From Bacilli bacterium (GTDB taxonomy: Bacteria; Bacillota_I; Bacilli_A; RFN20; CAG-826), in assembly GCA_017551465.1 (NCBI GenBank), contig JAFZLN010000008.1, forward strand, positions 1-5,632: a stretch of DNA of 5,632 nucleotides. The letters run 5' to 3'. The notes under the pieces are model-generated. The model ran no database searches. It was not told the origin of the DNA and saw nothing but the letters and a program-made list of their open reading frames with translations. Shown piece after piece: positions 4,820 to 5,632 of the stretch (its first letter is position 1; every line of letters starts with the position of its first letter). The position numbers were made by a program, and so were the translations under genes.

Positions 4820-5632
4820 TTATTTGACGAGGAATGCCTTATAACCTAAGTACGCCTCGTAAACATCAACTTTGGAAACGATTTCCATTGGAGCGTGCAT
4901 GTTGAGAACTGGGATACCAGCATCAATCACTCTCATATTATAGTTGCCTAAGATGTAGGCGATTGTGCCACCACCACCTTGGTCAACTTTACCAAGTTCA
5001 GCATTTTGCCAGTAAACATTAGCGTCATCCATGACTTTTCTAATGAATGCATAGTATTCTGGCATGGAATCATTACTACCTGATTTACCACGTGCACCTG
5101 TATATTTATTGAAGACTAAGCCTTCACCTAAATAGGCAACGTTCTTTGGATCACTGACAGATGCATATAATGGGTCATAACCCGCACTGACGTCACTAGA
5201 TAACATTTCACTATTTTCCATCGCAAGTCTAGCGGCCCATAATGGATTGTTGTTGCCCGCTAAAGCGAGAAGCTTAGCAATAGCATTTTCAAAGAATAAT
5301 GATTGAGCACCAGTAGCGCCAACTGAACCGATTTCTTCTTTATCGACTAAGATACAGCAAGCTGTTTTATTAACTTTCTTAGTATCTAATAAGGCCATTA
5401 AGGATGTATAAGCACAGCTTCTATCATCATGACCATAACCCGCCACCATGCTTCTATCTAGACCATAGTCTCTAGCAGGACCAGCTGGAACGATTTCAAT
5501 TTCAGCAGAGATGAAGTCTTCTTCATCAATGTCATATTTTTCTTTTAATAAGCGTAAGACATTAGCCTTAACTGGTTCTTTGTCTTCGTCATTTAATGGC
5601 ATAGAACCTAAGGTGATATCAAGGTTTTCACC
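4820..5632 (-). CDS. M18-family aminopeptidase (aminopeptidase I type), C-terminal 270 residues; 5' end outside window
   Basis: The frame stays open to the right edge of the window, adding GENLDITLGS before the ATG at 5602. That ATG is therefore internal. M18 enzymes are cytoplasmic, usually dodecameric, two-zinc aminopeptidases of about 430-470 residues that finish peptide breakdown, so roughly 40% is missing. Visible hallmarks, numbered from the edge, are IVPAGPARDYGLDRSMVAGY (47-66), GHDDRSCAYTS (67-77) with the metal-bridging Asp, LVDKEEIGS (95-103) with the catalytic and metal-binding Glu pair, and MLSSDVSAGYDP with a further Asp ligand. Near the C-terminus come the conserved GGGGTIAYI and the His-bearing MHAPMEIVSKVDVYEAYLGYKAF. 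The GHDDR form matches bacterial 'aminopeptidase 1' (apeA-type) better than the eukaryotic DNPEP type. No key residue is missing in the visible part. The small membrane protein gene follows 28 bases downstream on the same strand. Confidence 0.93.
   Translation of the reverse strand, partial: GENLDITLGSMPLNDEDKEPVKANVLRLLKEKYDIDEEDFISAEIEIVPAGPARDYGLDRSMVAGYGHDDRSCAYTSLMALLDTKKVNKTACCILVDKEEIGSVGATGAQSLFFENAIAKLLALAGNNNPLWAARLAMENSEMLSSDVSAGYDPLYASVSDPKNVAYLGEGLVFNKYTGARGKSGSNDSMPEYYAFIRKVMDDANVYWQNAELGKVDQGGGGTIAYILGNYNMRVIDAGIPVLNMHAPMEIVSKVDVYEAYLGYKAFLVK

Overview
The window looks like a piece of chromosome from a low-GC Firmicute of the Bacilli/Mollicutes-related kind found in gut metagenomes. 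This is inferred from several things: the A/T-rich third positions, Shine-Dalgarno sites such as AAGGAG and GAGGAA, consensus sigma-A-type promoter boxes, an ECF-type QueT transporter, and a lipoprotein on a poly-serine stalk. Every stop codon I can see is TAA, and no visible gene needs TGA read as Trp, so the ordinary bacterial code fits. The species cannot be named from the sequence.

Left part, plus strand (1-1047): the 3' end of a COG0523/CobW-family GTPase metallochaperone, with a nine-histidine run followed by the CobW C-terminal domain. Its stop codon overlaps by one base the start of a QueT-family ECF substrate-binding membrane protein. The pair is an operon closed by a hairpin terminator. 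Middle, plus strand (1051-3144): a single gene for a secreted lipoprotein, made of a lipobox, a 93-residue stalk that is 77% serine, and an S41 (tricorn/CtpA clan) peptidase domain. Its best promoter ends so close to the ATG that the mRNA may be leaderless, and there is no Shine-Dalgarno. A terminator that works in both directions separates it from the convergent gene that follows.

Right part, minus strand (3195-5632), read from right to left: the C-terminal 270 residues of an M18 aminopeptidase, then a 75-residue Trp-rich protein with two membrane segments and its terminator. Next comes a single tRNA-His(GTG) with its own near-consensus promoter and terminator, then a regulator that joins an XRE helix-turn-helix to about six membrane segments.

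The operon logic is clear for COG0523-QueT (shared message, translational coupling) and likely for M18 peptidase plus small membrane protein. The S41 lipoprotein, the XRE-membrane protein and the tRNA look like independent units. No phage, insertion sequence, integrase, CRISPR array or obvious defence cassette is present. The points most worth a second look are the COG0523-QueT pairing, the probable leaderless lipoprotein gene, the HTH-membrane fusion, and short repeats flanking that gene.
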